Shown here: piece by piece, positions 54,638-55,340 of the stretch
Position numbering within the stretch: the first letter of the stretch is position 1
Layout: every line of letters starts with the position of its first letter
Assembly (NCBI GenBank): GCA_903875605.1
Contig: CAIQWT010000049.1
Coordinates: forward strand, 1 to 55,340
Reading direction: 5' to 3'
DNA from: an uncultured Geobacteraceae bacterium
Lineage (GTDB): Bacteria > Desulfobacterota > Desulfuromonadia > Geobacterales > Pseudopelobacteraceae
DNA length: 55,340 nt
Position numbers and translations under genes: made by a program
Notes under the pieces: model-generated
The model's database searches: none
What the model saw: only the letters and a program-made list of their open reading frames with translations
What the model was told of the DNA's origin: nothing

Positions 54638-55340
54638 AATCGTCTGGTACAAGATATTGGCGAGGAATTGCCAACGGTACTCATACAGGCATTATAGTCC
54701 GCTTGCTTTTGGTATTACTCGCGCCACTCAGTCTGCTCTACACTTTTATACAGCAACTGCGGGCCGGATTCTTCCGAAATGGGGTATTAAAAATAAAGCG
54801 ACTGCCGCGTCCGGTCGTATCCGTTGGCAATGTCACCGTCGGAGGCACAGGCAAGACTCCGGTTACCGCTTATATTGCTCGCCTGTTATTGGAGCAGGGG
54901 CGCCGTGTCGCTGTTATTTCCCGCGGTTATGGTGGTTCACTGGAGGGACAAAACGTAATAGTGAGCGATGGCACCACTATCATGGTCAGTGCCAGTGAAT
55001 GTGGAGATGAACCTTTTCTGCTGGCGTCAACTGTCCCGGGGTTGATGGTAGTAATCGGGACGGACCGCCATGCCGCCGGAATGTTGGCCATGGAGCAACT
55101 CTCACCCGAGGTTTTTCTGTTGGATGACGGCTTCCAACACCTTCGCCTGCACCGTGATCTGAATATTTTATTGCTGGATTATACACACCCGTTTGGCAAT
55201 GGCTGGACACTGCCATCCGGATTACTTCGCGAACCAAAGGCGGCCGCCAAACGTGCCGACCTGAGTATTCAGACCCGCTGTCCCTCGGATAGCGCATCCG
55301 CACCACCGGTTTATGGCATCCCTTTTTGCAATGCCAGACA
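54634..55340 (+). CDS. lpxK: tetraacyldisaccharide 4'-kinase, 3' end cut by window
   Basis: Phosphorylates the 4' position of the lipid A disaccharide with ATP. ATG 54634 overlaps the waaA stop (ATGA). The first 235 codons are present: an N-terminal membrane helix (about 21-42), VSVGNVTVGGTGKTP with Walker A from G70, ISRGYGG, GDEPFLLA and LLDDGFQHLRL. The frame is open to the last base. Its place after waaA is not unusual in lipid A operons. Confidence 0.93.
   Translation, partial: MKSSGTRYWRGIANGTHTGIIVRLLLVLLAPLSLLYTFIQQLRAGFFRNGVLKIKRLPRPVVSVGNVTVGGTGKTPVTAYIARLLLEQGRRVAVISRGYGGSLEGQNVIVSDGTTIMVSASECGDEPFLLASTVPGLMVVIGTDRHAAGMLAMEQLSPEVFLLDDGFQHLRLHRDLNILLLDYTHPFGNGWTLPSGLLREPKAAAKRADLSIQTRCPSDSASAPPVYGIPFCNAR

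Overview
The window looks like chromosome of a Gram-negative, multiheme-cytochrome-bearing bacterium of the Geobacter group (Desulfuromonadota). The basis is gene content, not a database match: an eight-heme nitrite reductase, a system II (ResB/CcsA) cytochrome c maturation pair, many two-component and cyclic-di-GMP proteins, a membrane-bound H+-pyrophosphatase, a murA-hisGDCB cluster and a long Bam/lipid A operon. The genus is an inference.

Layout. 1-3.8 kb: an octaheme c-type cytochrome (one CxxCK and seven CxxCH sites) faces a convergent operon of periplasmic rhodanese, CcsA-like and ResB-like genes, probably a dedicated heme-ligation pair. 3.9-7.3 kb: an SppA-like lipoprotein peptidase, a polysaccharide deacetylase and an unassigned radical SAM protein. 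7.3-14.3 kb: an accessory stretch, all on the minus strand. It holds a truncated histidine kinase end, an IS3-family element with a frameshifted transposase, a GspC-like protein, a DsbC-like protein with a CxxCH site, a small Cys-rich lipoprotein, and a two-gene set of PEGA/CsgG-like and TPR/CsgG-like envelope proteins. 14.4-26.1 kb: a signalling island. It holds a lone receiver protein, a receiver-GGDEF protein, a membrane Cache/PAS histidine kinase, a J-domain/DnaJ-C/receiver/HD-GYP-like fusion, two tiny tandem reading frames, and a divergent pair of hybrid kinase and receiver-HD-GYP protein. 26.2-31.1 kb: murA and hisG-hisD-hisC-hisB. 31.1-37.9 kb: CpoB/YbgF-like lipoprotein, H+-pyrophosphatase, RNase E/G with a long basic tail, and an NHL-repeat lipoprotein.

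38.0-55.3 kb: one long plus-strand run: lysS, lolC/E, lolD, bamA, skp, lpxD, fabZ, lpxA, gnnA-like, gnnB-like, lpxB, msbA, an LpxL-type acyltransferase, a PAP2 phosphatase, waaA and the start of lpxK (cut by the window end). Most neighbours overlap by 4 bases or lie within a few bases. Together they cover lipoprotein release, outer-membrane protein insertion, and lipid A assembly, flipping and Kdo addition. The gnnA/gnnB pair between lpxA and lpxB predicts a 2,3-diamino sugar in lipid A with amide-linked acyl chains.

The most unusual items are: the single-chain fusion of a DnaJ/CbpA-type co-chaperone with a receiver and a degenerate HD-GYP domain, whose receiver is a clear paralogue of the one in the nearby GGDEF protein; the octaheme reductase beside its own heme lyase genes; and the tiny tandem reading frames at 21.5 kb. 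I saw no rRNA, tRNA, CRISPR array or recognisable riboswitch. All calls come from reading the sequence; no search was run.
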